From: Lachnospiraceae bacterium UBA7188
GTDB taxonomy: Bacteria; Bacillota; Clostridia; Lachnospirales; Lachnospiraceae
Assembly: GCA_002490995.1 (NCBI GenBank)
Contig: DKVC01000042.1
Coordinates: forward strand, 1-10,416
Direction: 5' to 3'
DNA: 10,416 nucleotides
Part shown: one piece after another, positions 1-6,092 of the stretch
Position numbering within the stretch: position 1 is the stretch's first letter
Layout: every line of letters begins with the position of its first letter
Notes under the pieces: model-generated
Told to the model about the DNA's origin: nothing
What the model saw: only the letters and a program-made list of their open reading frames with translations
Databases searched by the model: none
Made by a program: the position numbers and the translations under genes

Positions 1-153
1 GATGAAAAATCTGATATTGGACAGGTATGCAGCCCTAACGGCCATACCGGATTTGAAATAATGCTTTGGATAGAGTGTAGCATATTTTCGGAGGAATGGC
101 AAATATTTTTTTAAACCATATTCTTGACTCTTTTGCAAAAAAGAATAACAAGC
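1..153. other. Left-edge intergenic stretch, no supported gene
   Basis: No convincing gene is visible. Plus frame 1 is open from the window edge to a TAA at 112-114 (37 codons), but its Trp/Cys/Ile-rich translation matches nothing I recognise, so it may be chance or the tail of an upstream gene. An imperfect hairpin lies at 24-48: GGTATG pairs with CATACC, with an inner GCC/GGC pair across a two-base bulge. A weak, AT-rich inverted repeat (TATTCTT at 119-125, AAGAATA at 141-147) lies just beyond the regulator's stop codon and is a poor candidate terminator for it. Confidence 0.5.
119..147 (-). terminator. Possible weak terminator after the AraC gene
   Basis: Read on the minus strand, TATTCTT and AAGAATA form a 7-bp stem starting 6 nt after the regulator's TAG stop, with a self-complementary TTTTGCAAAA-like stretch inside. 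An A/T-rich run follows but there is no clean U-tract. It is placed correctly for a terminator, but the stem has almost no G or C, so this call is weak. Confidence 0.25.
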
Positions 154-996
154 CTATGGCATGCATCGCCGGACGGAGGAAGGGGTGTGTCCATACAGCT
201 TTTTAAAAGTTCGGTTAAAGAGCTTTTGGTTCGTGAAACCGTTTGCTGCCATGATCTCGCCCACAGAGGCATCGCTTTCCTGGAGATCCCTGTATACATG
301 GGAAAGACGCACTTCATTCAGGTAGTTCAGATAGGTCATTCCCATATTCTTTTTGATGAACCGGCAGAAAGCTTCCTTTCCCAGACCAAGCTGCCCGGCG
401 GCGTCATCTAAAGATACGGGCTCTCTGAAATGTGCTTCCGTGTAGGTGATTATGGCGCGTATCCGTTCCATGGTCATGATGTCCACAGGTGCGGACAGAT
501 TCGCTGTGATCATGGAGAAATTGCGGAAAAGATGCGCCATCAGCTGCAGGACGATCCCCTCTGCCTCCATCATGAAGACAGGGGTGTCTTTTATGTAAAG
601 GAGCACCAGCTTTTCCGCAAAGCCGCAGAGCTCCCGGTATTGGGGAAGCAGGGGGGCTTTCGTACAGTCCGGGAGGCAGTGTATCCGGCGCAATGAGATG
701 TCCGGAAGGTAATTTTCCAACAGTTTTTTGGACAGATGGATGTTCAAGAACATAGACGTCCTGTTCGGGCAATAAGTGCTGTGTACCTGGCACGGATCTA
801 TTACAGCCAGGGTGCGTTCGGGAATCTGGTGCTTTTCTCCTGCAAGCAGGAGGCTGATCTCTCCGTTCAGGGGATAAAGAAGTTCCAGTTCCTCATGCCA
901 GTGCAGCGGAAAATATCCCCCTGGGGTGGTGGCAAATCGTATCAGGATGCCCAGGGGGCTTAAGGATTGGAATGTCTTGTGGTAGGGATGCTGCAT
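154..996 (-). CDS. AraC-family transcriptional regulator (cupin sensor plus double HTH)
   Basis: A 280-aa sugar-type regulator. The N-terminal half is an AraC-binding cupin/jelly-roll with the pattern HWHEELELLY at about residues 32-41, followed by a Gly turn and an IDPCQVHSTY-like strand, where the effector would bind. The C-terminal ~100 residues carry two helix-turn-helix units, at about 194-216 (VSLDDAAGQLGLGKEAFCRF) and 243-269 (ASVGEIMAANGF...FNRTFKKLYG), the second being the conserved AraC signature. The frame is open from 1083, but I start at the ATG at 994-996 because a full AGGAGGT (1006-1012 on plus) sits 9 nt upstream, while the upstream extension (MTFFLSHD...) lies over the promoter. 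It is divergent from the transporter operon and is its likely activator. The effector is unknown; an arabinose-containing sugar is inferred from the neighbours. Confidence 0.9.
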   Translation of the reverse strand: MQHPYHKTFQSLSPLGILIRFATTPGGYFPLHWHEELELLYPLNGEISLLLAGEKHQIPERTLAVIDPCQVHSTYCPNRTSMFLNIHLSKKLLENYLPDISLRRIHCLPDCTKAPLLPQYRELCGFAEKLVLLYIKDTPVFMMEAEGIVLQLMAHLFRNFSMITANLSAPVDIMTMERIRAIITYTEAHFREPVSLDDAAGQLGLGKEAFCRFIKKNMGMTYLNYLNEVRLSHVYRDLQESDASVGEIMAANGFTNQKLFNRTFKKLYGHTPSSVRRCMP

Positions 997-1031
997 GGTG
1001 TTTCGACCTCCTGTGGGATACTTGAAGTGCT

Positions 1032-1052
1032 GTATGTCTGGAGATGACATAC
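1032..1052. promoter_or_regulatory. 7-bp inverted repeat at the AraC transcription start
   Basis: GTATGTC (1032-1038) and GACATAC (1046-1052) form a perfect inverted repeat with a 7-nt spacer. It lies directly over and downstream of the predicted start site of the regulator gene. It could be an autoregulatory operator or a small hairpin in the 5' leader. The position is suggestive, but no binding is shown. Confidence 0.4.
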
Positions 1053-1054
1053 TT

Positions 1055-1083
1055 ACTATATCGTGGGATAGGAAAAAAGTCAA
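1055..1083 (-). promoter_or_regulatory. Sigma-A-type promoter of the AraC gene
   Basis: On the minus strand, TTGACT (1078-1083) is separated by exactly 17 nt from TATAGT (1055-1060). Transcription would start near 1048, giving a leader of about 50 nt before the ATG. This promoter agrees with the shorter start chosen for the regulator, since the longer frame would begin at the -35 box. Confidence 0.75.
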
Positions 1084-1190
1084 TATCGACTTAAATCAGG
1101 TCAACAATGCTCCTTTTCCAAAAGCCTGTCTGCAGGTAGAATGTAATTGTAACAAGGAGACAGAAACAACAGGAAAAGGAGTGAAGAATT

Positions 1191-1340
1191 ATGAGTATGG
1201 TTACAATCAGAAAGTACATTAAAAGGTATCTGGAGAGACATGGCGCTGAACTCATATGCAGCCTGGCCATGTTGGATGATAACATGGATTCCTTTGGAGC
1301 TTACCTTGAAAATTACCTTTGCGCAAAAGGGCGGGTATGA
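1191..1340 (+). CDS. Candidate small protein, 49 aa, unknown function
   Basis: An ATG at 1191 is preceded by AAAAGGAG (1174-1181) at a 9-nt spacing, a good ribosome binding site. The frame runs 49 codons to TGA at 1338-1340. The product begins MSMVTIRKYIKRYLERHG and continues with alternating hydrophobic and acidic residues (CSLAMLDDNMDSFGAYLENY), ending in a basic GRV. It looks mostly helical, with a basic amphipathic N-terminus and two Cys, and has no signal peptide. I do not recognise the family. Upstream, TTTTCC-17-TAGAAT (1114-1142) is a weak promoter candidate, and a strong terminator-like hairpin follows at 1377-1430, so this could be a self-contained small transcription unit. It could also be a noncoding RNA or a gene remnant. 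Confidence 0.45.
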   Translation: MSMVTIRKYIKRYLERHGAELICSLAMLDDNMDSFGAYLENYLCAKGRV

Positions 1341-1376
1341 GGACCGGATGATATCCCGATATGATAGGTTTACAGG

Positions 1377-1430
1377 AATTCTCTGTACCACGGCAGGCTG
1401 CACAGGCGGCTGTGGTACAGGGAATTTTTA
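1377..1430 (+). terminator. Strong terminator-like hairpin
   Basis: The arms at 1377-1391 and 1412-1426 pair over 15 bp with a single T-G wobble (core CTGTACCAC/GTGGTACAG). The stem extends inward by G-T, G-C and C-G pairs. The 3' arm runs directly into TTTTTA, as expected of an intrinsic terminator read on the plus strand. It ends any transcript carrying the 49-aa gene and would insulate the downstream promoter. It also overlaps a 49-codon frame (1348-1497) whose Cys/Gly-rich stretch is encoded by this very hairpin. Confidence 0.65.
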
Positions 1431-1486
1431 TGATATCGCTTTCAATGTCCTCATAACAGCTGCCTGTTTTTATTACACGGTGCTGA

Positions 1487-1512
1487 TATACTCGTGAACG
1501 CATTCATTTGCC
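1487..1512 (+). repeat. 26-bp repeat TATACTCGTGAACG-N6-TTTGCC, copy 1
   Basis: Compared by eye, this copy matches 23 of 26 positions of the inverted copy at 3741-3766 and 22 of 26 of the inverted copy at 3779-3804. Its GTGAACGC (1494-1501) is also repeated perfectly in inverted orientation as GCGTTCAC (1537-1544), 35 nt downstream, so the copy may be one arm of a roughly 50-60-bp palindromic unit. It lies about 100 nt upstream of the solute-binding-protein promoter. Confidence 0.65.
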
Positions 1513-1585
1513 GCTGTTTTCCCTCGCATTACATCAGCGTTCACCCTGGAACCGAAAATATTACCAAAATGGAAAAATAAATGCA

Positions 1586-1614
1586 TACAAATTCGTGAGA
1601 ATGCCTCCTATAAT
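1586..1614 (+). promoter_or_regulatory. Promoter of the transporter operon
   Basis: A perfect TATAAT at 1609-1614 lies 55 nt upstream of the lipoprotein ATG. At the 17-nt spacing the -35 is only TACAAA (1586-1591), a poor match. A consensus -10 with a weak -35 is typical of activator-dependent promoters, consistent with the divergent AraC gene. Between the two boxes is TTCGTGAGAATGC, which shares TCGTGA with the core of the 26-bp repeat and could be part of an operator. The lipoprotein's AGGAGG (1658-1663) is 6 nt before its ATG. Confidence 0.55.
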
Positions 1615-1669
1615 ATGATTGTAGCGATAAAGCTAATGACAAAATAATCAAAAGGACAGGAGGCTTTTT

Positions 1670-3424
1670 ATGAGAAAGAAAAAAGTAATGCAGTTGTTTG
1701 CGGCTGTGATGTCAGGGGCGATGCTGCTGGCAGGCTGCGGTAACGGAGACAGCGGGGCTGACAGTAACAGCCAAAGCGGGAGTGCCAGCGACAGCCAGCA
1801 GGAGTCAGAATCCGCAGTGTCCGATGACGGTTCTGCTTCATCAGATCAGGCATCATCAGCGGAGCCTGCAGCTGACGGGGACAACAAGCTTGTGATCGGT
1901 ATCCAGGCAAATACGGGAGTATCAAGCTATGACGAGAATTTCCTGACGAAGTATCTGGAAGATATGACGGGGATTGATTTGGAATTCGAGCTGCTCCCCA
2001 GCGATAACAATGATCTTCTGACAAAACTGGCACTGATGGTCGCAGAGCCGGACGATTTGCCGGATGTGCTGATCTCGGGAGCCCTTACCCAGGAAGTCGC
2101 ACTGGATTACGGCAAAAACGGCATTTTCCTTCCTGTGGAAGATTATCTGAACGACCCTTCTGTAATGCCGAATTACAACAATATTCCGGCAGATGATCTG
2201 GAAGATATCTCCAAAATTATGACACTGGCAGATGGCCATACCTACAGCTTTGTGAAATATGAGCGTGAGACATGGAACCAGACCTGCAACCGTATGTTTA
2301 TCAACCGCGAGTGGCTGGACAAACTGGGGCTTTCCGTACCCACAACCACGGATGAGCTGAAGGAAGTGCTGATCGCTTTCCGTGACCAGGATCCCAACGG
2401 AAACGGCATTAAGGATGAGATTCCTCTGTATGGTGCCCAGAAAGTAGGGTACGGCGGAAATATCGCCAAGGGCTTAATGAATTCCTTTACATATTTTAAC
2501 GGACCTCTGGCGCTTGACGAGAACAACAAAGTGATTGCATCGGTTACTACGGAAGAGTACCGCAACGGGCTTCGCTACATGCATGATTTGTATGAGGAAG
2601 GGCTGATGGCGGCAACCGTATTTACGGATGACGGAACACAGTTTAAGGCAACCCTGAACCAGGAGCCCAATATGGTCGGCTTTGTGAGCGCGGGCTCCCT
2701 GAGCAACTGGCCGGATGCCAAGAATAATCCCAACTTCCTGCAGATGGAAATGATTGCGCCGGTAGCTGGCCCGGAAGGGATCAACTGGTCCCCGTATGAG
2801 GCGAATTTCGCATGGCAGAACCATTCCGTAATGTACATCTTTAACGGCAGCGATAAGGTGGATCTGGCTGTGAAGCTTGCGGATGCGTTCTTTGACCCCA
2901 CAGTCAGCATCATGGGCAGATACGGCGAGAAGGGCGTGGACTGGACGGATGATCCTGAAGTCCTGAAAAACGAATCCAACGATTATGTGGAAGCAGGCCT
3001 CTATGACGGCGTGAAATACAAGGTTCTGAATGACGTATGGTCTTCCACGACTACAGACAAGTTCTGGTTTAATGCGGGACCCAGGTATTTTTCACTTGAC
3101 GATGCCAATCAGGTAGCCACTGTCAATGAATATTCTGCGGATGATCCTTCCAACCTGCAGGGTGAGAACGTGGTATTGTACAACCATCTGCATCCGGAGT
3201 ACGTGCTTCCCACAATCCTTCACTACAATGAGGAAGAGATGGAGCAGATCCAGCAGGCGCTGGTTGATATTCCTACCTTTGTAGACCAGACAATGGCTGA
3301 GTTTATCACAGGATCAAGAGACGTTGAAAACGACTGGGATGCATATGTTGAAGAGATTAACAGCATGGGGTTACCGGAATGGGTCAGCTGTGCACAGAGC
3401 GCATACGATCGTTTAGCAGAATGA
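1670..3424 (+). CDS. Sugar ABC transporter solute-binding lipoprotein (LplA/YtcQ-like)
   Basis: A 584-aa extracellular binding protein expected to capture an oligosaccharide and deliver it to the two permeases downstream. The N-terminus is a lipoprotein signal: basic MRKKK, a hydrophobic core and the lipobox LLAGC with Cys23 as lipidation site. A low-complexity Ser/Asp/Gln/Ala linker follows (about 24-72), tethering the domain through the cell wall. The mature domain starts near KLVIGIQAN (73). A calcium-loop-like motif DQDPNGNGIKDE lies at 239-250, characteristic of this long (500-580 aa) solute-binding subgroup. The start is fixed by AGGAGG 6 nt upstream. It is the first gene of the operon but is separated from the permeases by 400 bp with hairpins and repeats, so it may be expressed at a higher level. 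Specificity cannot be read directly; the GH51 and GH43 neighbours suggest arabino-oligosaccharides. Confidence 0.9.
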   Translation: MRKKKVMQLFAAVMSGAMLLAGCGNGDSGADSNSQSGSASDSQQESESAVSDDGSASSDQASSAEPAADGDNKLVIGIQANTGVSSYDENFLTKYLEDMTGIDLEFELLPSDNNDLLTKLALMVAEPDDLPDVLISGALTQEVALDYGKNGIFLPVEDYLNDPSVMPNYNNIPADDLEDISKIMTLADGHTYSFVKYERETWNQTCNRMFINREWLDKLGLSVPTTTDELKEVLIAFRDQDPNGNGIKDEIPLYGAQKVGYGGNIAKGLMNSFTYFNGPLALDENNKVIASVTTEEYRNGLRYMHDLYEEGLMAATVFTDDGTQFKATLNQEPNMVGFVSAGSLSNWPDAKNNPNFLQMEMIAPVAGPEGINWSPYEANFAWQNHSVMYIFNGSDKVDLAVKLADAFFDPTVSIMGRYGEKGVDWTDDPEVLKNESNDYVEAGLYDGVKYKVLNDVWSSTTTDKFWFNAGPRYFSLDDANQVATVNEYSADDPSNLQGENVVLYNHLHPEYVLPTILHYNEEEMEQIQQALVDIPTFVDQTMAEFITGSRDVENDWDAYVEEINSMGLPEWVSCAQSAYDRLAE

Positions 3425-3436
3425 TATAATGTCAGG

Positions 3437-3473
3437 ATGTGCAGCATTGGGAAGTATCCTGAATGCTGCACAT
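3437..3473 (+). terminator. Perfect 12-bp hairpin after the lipoprotein gene
   Basis: ATGTGCAGCATT (3437-3448) pairs perfectly with AATGCTGCACAT (3462-3473), with a possible inner GGA/TCC pair in the 13-nt loop. It starts 12 nt after the stop codon and is followed by TGCTTTA, only a weak U-tract. It could be a partial terminator, or a processing or mRNA-stabilising structure that keeps solute-binding-protein message above permease message, as known for binding-protein operons such as malE. Confidence 0.6.
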
Positions 3474-3515
3474 TGCTTTATAACCGAAGTATATGTTGTT
3501 TTAGGAACTGCCGGA

Positions 3516-3591
3516 AAATAACCTACGCGATTTCTTCAGAGTAAACCTGATAAAATCTGTAAATTCTGCAATAGGCCTGCGTAGGTTATTT
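3516..3591. repeat. 76-bp element bounded by perfect 13-bp inverted repeats
   Basis: AAATAACCTACGC (3516-3528) is repeated exactly in inverted orientation as GCGTAGGTTATTT (3579-3591), enclosing 50 nt that contain a smaller GATTT/AAATC pair. It resembles a miniature inverted-repeat element or a large RNA hairpin. No obvious target-site duplication is seen. A minus-strand frame reads through it, but that is probably fortuitous. Confidence 0.6.
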
Positions 3592-3604
3592 GGAGGCATT
3601 TCCT

Positions 3605-3804
3605 TATACTCACAGCCAAAACATTTGCCAAATGAAATGTATATCGAGTGAGCGTTTCTGCGATATATACCCACAAACGCAAATAATTGCCATCTGCACA
3701 GTATCACGAGTGAACGCATCGGCAATCCAGAGCTGAAAGTGGCAATTAAATACGTTCACGAGTATAAAACAGGAAACCGGCAAACGGATGCGCCCACGAG
3801 TATA
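3605..3804. repeat. Cluster of 26-bp TATACTCGTGAACG-type repeats
   Basis: Two clear copies lie on the minus strand at 3741-3766 (23/26 to copy 1) and 3779-3804 (22/26), 12 nt apart. A diverged plus-strand copy lies at 3666-3691 (18/26). More degenerate plus-strand relatives are at 3605-3629 (TATACTC...CATTTGCC), 3640-3662 (TATATCGAGTGAGCG...) and 3702-3723 (TATCACGAGTGAACGCAT). Plus and minus copies create an inverted pair GTGAACG (3710-3716)/CGTTCAC (3753-3759) with a 36-nt spacer, close to the 35-nt spacer seen around copy 1. The last copy ends 6 nt before the permease ribosome binding site. Either a dispersed extragenic palindromic repeat or a multi-site operator would fit. Confidence 0.6.
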
Positions 3805-3824
3805 ACTTATAGGAAGGATATCGC

Positions 3825-4745
3825 ATGAAGAATAACAAGCTGTTGAAAAAAATATGTTCCAGATGGCAGATCTATCTGCTGCTTATCGTACCACTTGTAT
3901 ATCTGTTCATTTTTTCCTATCTTCCCATGGGAGGGCTTGTACTGGCCTTTAAGGATTACAATGTGAGGGACGGGATATGGGGAAGCCCATGGGTGGGACT
4001 TAAAAATTTTGCCAAATTCTTCGGTTCCAGCAAATTTCCGCTGATTATGCGGAACACGCTGACAGTGTCCCTGTATTCCCTTATAGTGACATTCCCGATC
4101 CCCATTATATTTGCAATACTGCTTAACACGCTGGGAGGGAAAAAGTACAAAAAGGTAATACAGACCGTTACCTATATTCCCCATTTCTTTTCAACCGTAG
4201 TCATGGTAGGTTTGATTTTCCAGCTTTTAAATAACCGGAGCGGTGTCTACGGAAGCCTTTTCACTTTCCTGACGGGGGAGACGGCCCCGAATATTCTCGC
4301 AAAGGGAAACTGGTTCAAGCATATCTATGTGTGGAGCGCGGTATGGCAGTCAACGGGGTACAATGCCATTATCTATATCGCGGCCCTGGCAGGTGTGGAT
4401 CAGTCGCTGCATGAAGCAGCAGCCATAGACGGCGCTACCCGTTTCCAGAGAGTATGGAATATTGATATTCCCTCCATCCTGCCGACAGCCAGTATCATGC
4501 TGATTTTAGCGGTGGGCGGAATCATGAATGTAGGATTTGAAAAAGTACTGCTGATGCAGAATAACTTAAATCTGAACTACAGTGAAGTTGTCTCCACTTA
4601 TGTGTATAAGATCGGACTTGCAAGCGGGATTACAGACTTCTCGCTGTCCACAGCCATCGGCATGTTCAACTCGGTAGTCAATTTCATACTATTAGTTATT
4701 GCGAACTGGGGCAGTAAGAAGCTAAATGGCAGCGGTATTTTCTAG
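3825..4745 (+). CDS. Sugar ABC transporter permease, LplB type
   Basis: A 306-aa integral membrane subunit forming half of the import channel. It has about six hydrophobic spans (roughly 15-34, 79-100, 115-135, 172-190, 220-238 and 278-294). After the first span comes FSYLPMGGLVLAFKDYN, typical of LplB-like permeases. The cytoplasmic EAA loop that contacts the ATPase is at about 197-216 (EAAAIDGATRF ending in DIP). The start is supported by AGGAAGG (3811-3817) 7 nt before the ATG. It is separated from the next permease by only 12 nt. No promoter clearer than the repeat cluster was found directly upstream, so it is probably expressed by read-through from the lipoprotein gene. No nucleotide-binding subunit is encoded nearby. 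Confidence 0.92.
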   Translation: MKNNKLLKKICSRWQIYLLLIVPLVYLFIFSYLPMGGLVLAFKDYNVRDGIWGSPWVGLKNFAKFFGSSKFPLIMRNTLTVSLYSLIVTFPIPIIFAILLNTLGGKKYKKVIQTVTYIPHFFSTVVMVGLIFQLLNNRSGVYGSLFTFLTGETAPNILAKGNWFKHIYVWSAVWQSTGYNAIIYIAALAGVDQSLHEAAAIDGATRFQRVWNIDIPSILPTASIMLILAVGGIMNVGFEKVLLMQNNLNLNYSEVVSTYVYKIGLASGITDFSLSTAIGMFNSVVNFILLVIANWGSKKLNGSGIF

Positions 4746-4757
4746 GAGGGCCGGAAT

Positions 4758-5651
4758 ATGAGTAAATTTAAAAATTATAGCACTCGGGATAAGATCTTCA
4801 CGATTATTGTGGCTGTGGTGCTGACACTGTTTTTCCTTGTGGTCTTATATCCCTGTATTTTTGTCATCAGCGCCTCCTTCTCCTCCGGCAATGCGGTGCA
4901 GGCAGGAAAAGTGCTGCTGTTTCCTGTTGACTTCAGCCTGGAAGGCTATAAGGCTGTATTGAACACGCCGAAAGTGTGGACTGGATTCCGGAATTCTTTA
5001 TTGTATACGGTAGGAGGCACACTGATCAGCCTGGTCCTGACCATGACGACAGCATACTGCCTGTCGCGCAATGATGTGCCCGGAAGAAATATCGTAATGC
5101 TGTTTTTTACCTTTACTATGTTCTTTAACGGCGGCATGATCCCGACTTATCTGGTGGTTCGCCAGATGCATATGCTGAACACTCCCTGGGCGCTGATCAT
5201 TCCCGGGGCCCTCAGCGTCTACAATATGATAGTGGCAAGGACATTTATCCGAAATACGATTCCGGATGAGCTCATGGAGGCGTCGATGATGGACGGCTGC
5301 TCCGATATCAGATATTTTCTCAAGATTGTCCTTCCGCTGTCGAAAGCGATTATCGCCGTACTGGTATTGTTTTATGGCGTGGGTATCTGGAACGCCTACT
5401 TTAACGCATTGATTTATATGAATGACCGCAACCTGTATCCGTTGACAATCTTCCTGAGGGAGATTCTGCTGGTGGAGTCCATCGATCCCTCCACAGTGGC
5501 GGACCCGGAACTTCAGGCAAAGATTGCATCCATGGCAGGCGTTATCAAGTATGCCCTTATCGTTGTGACGATGATTCCGATTATGATGATTTATCCGTTT
5601 ATCCAGAAGTATTTTGTAAAGGGTGTCATGATTGGATCAGTCAAAGGCTGA
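4758..5651 (+). CDS. Sugar ABC transporter permease, YtcP/LplC type
   Basis: A 297-aa membrane subunit, the partner of the preceding permease. It has a hydrophobic span at about 12-38, then FVISASFSSG, and further spans near 78-98, 110-130, 142-162, 190-215 and 260-285. FFNGGMIPTYLVV at about 122-134 and the C-terminal FVKGVMIGSVKG are characteristic of the YtcP/LplC group. The EAA loop is ELMEASMMDGCS at about 171-182, ending in VLP near 191-193. The ribosome binding site AGGAGGG (4744-4750) overlaps the stop codon of the upstream permease, showing tight translational coupling. Confidence 0.92.
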   Translation: MSKFKNYSTRDKIFTIIVAVVLTLFFLVVLYPCIFVISASFSSGNAVQAGKVLLFPVDFSLEGYKAVLNTPKVWTGFRNSLLYTVGGTLISLVLTMTTAYCLSRNDVPGRNIVMLFFTFTMFFNGGMIPTYLVVRQMHMLNTPWALIIPGALSVYNMIVARTFIRNTIPDELMEASMMDGCSDIRYFLKIVLPLSKAIIAVLVLFYGVGIWNAYFNALIYMNDRNLYPLTIFLREILLVESIDPSTVADPELQAKIASMAGVIKYALIVVTMIPIMMIYPFIQKYFVKGVMIGSVKG

Positions 5652-5668
5652 GCGCCGGGGGGACGGAC

Positions 5669-5920
5669 GTGCAGAGGAGGTACTGCTTAGAATACGGGCA
5701 GGCAGAAAAGGGATTGCCTCGGCTTATGGACAGGCAGCTTCGGAAAACGGAGCTGCCTGAATCTGTAGGATGGATTTCGGACCGTTGCACGATACCAATC
5801 TTGTCTGCCAATCTGATCTGCACAAAAACGCTGATTCCCATGGCGGTATACCATATCAGGAAGGGAAAGAATGTACTTGAGACAGAGTTTTGTTATGCGC
5901 CGGATGGAGACAGTAATTAG
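5669..5920 (+). CDS. Doubtful ORF, 83 aa, GTG start
   Basis: The frame opens at a GTG 17 nt after the permease stop and runs to TAG at 5918-5920. The GGGGGG upstream (5657-5662) is only a rough ribosome binding site. The product (MQRRYCLEYGQAEKGLP...) has no signal peptide or membrane span and I recognise no family. A perfect-looking hairpin (5731-5759) lies inside the frame, which counts against coding. It may be a decayed fragment of a larger gene or non-genic. I list it because it is the only frame that fills this spacer. Confidence 0.25.
   Translation: MQRRYCLEYGQAEKGLPRLMDRQLRKTELPESVGWISDRCTIPILSANLICTKTLIPMAVYHIRKGKNVLETEFCYAPDGDSN
5731..5759 (+). terminator. 12-bp GC-rich hairpin downstream of the permeases
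   Basis: CAGGCAGCTTCG (5731-5742) pairs with CGGAGCTGCCTG (5748-5759) with one T-G wobble, closing on a GAAAA loop. It is stable and correctly placed, 80 nt after the permease stop. No U-run follows, so it may be a 3' mRNA-protecting structure or a Rho-type boundary rather than an intrinsic terminator. Confidence 0.45.
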
Positions 5921-5979
5921 TGTATGTGAAATTAATGACTATAAACCTGTAGTTTTATAATGCAGTACTGACACAGTTA

Positions 5980-6008
5980 TTGACGAACGCCGCGTTTATA
6001 TATAAAAT
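5980..6008 (+). promoter_or_regulatory. Promoter of the GH51 gene
   Basis: TTGACG (5980-5985) and TAAAAT (6003-6008) are 17 nt apart, each matching 5 of 6 consensus bases. Transcription would begin near 6015, leaving a leader of about 78 nt before the ATG. This suggests the glycosidase genes can be transcribed separately from the transporter. Confidence 0.55.
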
Positions 6009-6038
6009 AAAAGAAAGCAAAGCAAAACCAATGGGATT

Positions 6039-6063
6039 GGCAATTGATCCTTCACGTCGAATA
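6039..6063 (-). repeat. Possible degenerate copy of the 26-bp repeat before GH51
   Basis: GGCAATT...CTTCACG...AATA on the plus strand resembles the minus-orientation copy at 3741-3766 (GGCAATT...GTTCACG...TATA). The match needs small gaps and is much weaker than between the clear copies. If real, it would place a copy in the leader of a third operon segment. Confidence 0.25.
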
Positions 6064-6092
6064 GATTTGCGACAGGATGGAGAGGTTAAAAA

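Noticed and set aside
154..1083. 309-aa version of the AraC regulator
   Set aside because: The extra 29 residues lie over the predicted promoter, and a full AGGAGGT sits 9 nt before the internal ATG at 996.
1455..1472. AACAG-CTGC-CTGTT followed by a T-run as a second terminator
   Set aside because: The stem is only 5 bp, and the much stronger hairpin at 1377-1430 already serves that position. It may be incidental.
3501..3725. Minus-strand 74-aa frame across the permease spacer
   Set aside because: It runs through the 13-bp inverted-repeat element and several 26-bp repeat copies and has no good ribosome binding site. It is more likely a by-product of repeat sequence than a gene.
5980..6008. 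GAACGCCGCG near the GH51 promoter as another 26-bp repeat copy or a catabolite-repression site
   Set aside because: Only the short GAACGC core matches the repeat, and the sequence does not fit the cre consensus.
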